Source: Paenibacillus alba
GTDB lineage: Bacteria > Bacillota > Bacilli > Paenibacillales > NBRC-103111
NCBI RefSeq assembly: GCF_013204855.1
Contig: NZ_JABMKZ010000056.1
Span: 1 to 42,014, forward strand
Length of the DNA: 42,014 bases
Direction of reading: 5' to 3'
Below are positions 41,788 through 42,014 of this stretch, piece after piece; position 1 is the stretch's first letter, and the number at the start of each line of letters is the position of its first letter. Under the pieces are notes generated by a model. The model did not search any database. It was not told where the DNA came from and was given only the letters and a program-made list of their open reading frames with translations. Both the position numbers and the translations under genes were made by a program.

Positions 41788-41941
41788 GTTTATGGCTTCT
41801 ACTCTTAGGTCTTTTTAGACCTTTGGAGATAGCCTCCTTTTTGGCAGGCTCAGCGTGCTTTCGCGGGGATGCAGCCTTCTTCGCGCGTTGAGGCTGCTTT
41901 TTCGAGACCGTCGAACAACTCCTCAACAAACCCCCACCCAT
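41777..41941 (-). CDS. Small, very basic protein (candidate)
   Basis: An open frame of 54 codons from ATG 41941 encodes a protein with 17 Lys/Arg residues (segments QRAKKAASPRKHAEPAKKEA and SKGLKRPKSRSHKQRS), like a histone H1 tail or nucleic-acid-binding tail. It ends in the hairpin of a terminator pointing the same way, the pattern also seen for gerPE. A stop in frame (TAA) lies ten codons upstream, so it is complete. The SD is weak: GGAGAGG abuts the ATG. A GTG ten bases upstream is an alternative. Not supported by homology. Confidence 0.45.
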   Translation of the reverse strand: MGGGLLRSCSTVSKKQPQRAKKAASPRKHAEPAKKEAISKGLKRPKSRSHKQRS

Positions 41942-42014
41942 CCTCTCCACAGCTAAAACGCAAACTTTTTAGCTGCAAAAAGGCATTCCTCGTCCATTCG
42001 CCTCACTCTTTGTT

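Overview
The window looks like chromosomal DNA of an endospore-forming Bacillota of the Paenibacillaceae type. The evidence is a gerPABCDE spore-germination operon, a glycosidase with three SLH domains, many AGGAGG-type ribosome binding sites, several OmpR-type two-component systems, a TcyP cystine symporter and moderate GC content. No rRNA, tRNA, CRISPR or prophage genes were found.

Layout. Positions 1-115 are the end of an insertion sequence (IS3-like by inference) that has cut the 5' half off a metallophosphoesterase gene; an intact paralogue sits at 3.1-4.2 kb. Between the two copies lie a stray gerPF/gerPA-like gene and a GntR/ABC operon of the YtrA type. From 5.1 to 13.9 kb, all on the minus strand, is a sulfur-salvage cluster: LysR regulator, amino-acid ABC transporter (tcyJKLMN-like), a YtmO-like monooxygenase, an M20 deacetylase, a DinB-fold protein, a GNAT acetyltransferase and a YtnJ-like flavin monooxygenase. 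This matches the acetylate / oxidatively cleave / deacetylate route for S-substituted cysteines known from the B. subtilis ytm and yxe operons, with DinB as an extra member. A tcyP symporter follows at 24-25 kb.

From 14.0 to 22.4 kb there is a probable regulon of the OmpR/histidine kinase pair at 16.4-18.6 kb. Four promoters (secreted triple-repeat protein, the two-component pair itself, a divergent ApbE-like gene, and an orphan response regulator broken by a stop codon) carry 4-6 direct repeats of CTGA (TTCAG on the coding strand) at an exact 11-bp period. Each array ends 10-11 nt from a -10 box. I regard this as the most interesting unexplained system in the window.

From 27 to 33 kb are housekeeping genes (inositol-phosphatase-like, aldolase-like, a second two-component system, a secreted NlpC/P60 peptidase). 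From 33 to 37.3 kb is a sporulation block (Hsp20-like, gerPABCDE, GH18-SLH). From 37.4 to 42 kb are a diguanylate cyclase, an orphan response regulator, a DUF554 protein, a YjzC-like protein, thiamine pyrophosphokinase, a small LuxR/GerE-type regulator and a small very basic ORF.

Intergenic DNA is unusually rich in repeats. There are two arrays of ~110-bp units that each carry a hairpin with compensatory base changes, a 49-bp minisatellite, a 7-bp purine-rich tract, three copies of a ~185-bp inverted-repeat element built from four copies of one ~22-nt motif, and a phased cluster of DnaA boxes far from any dnaA gene.
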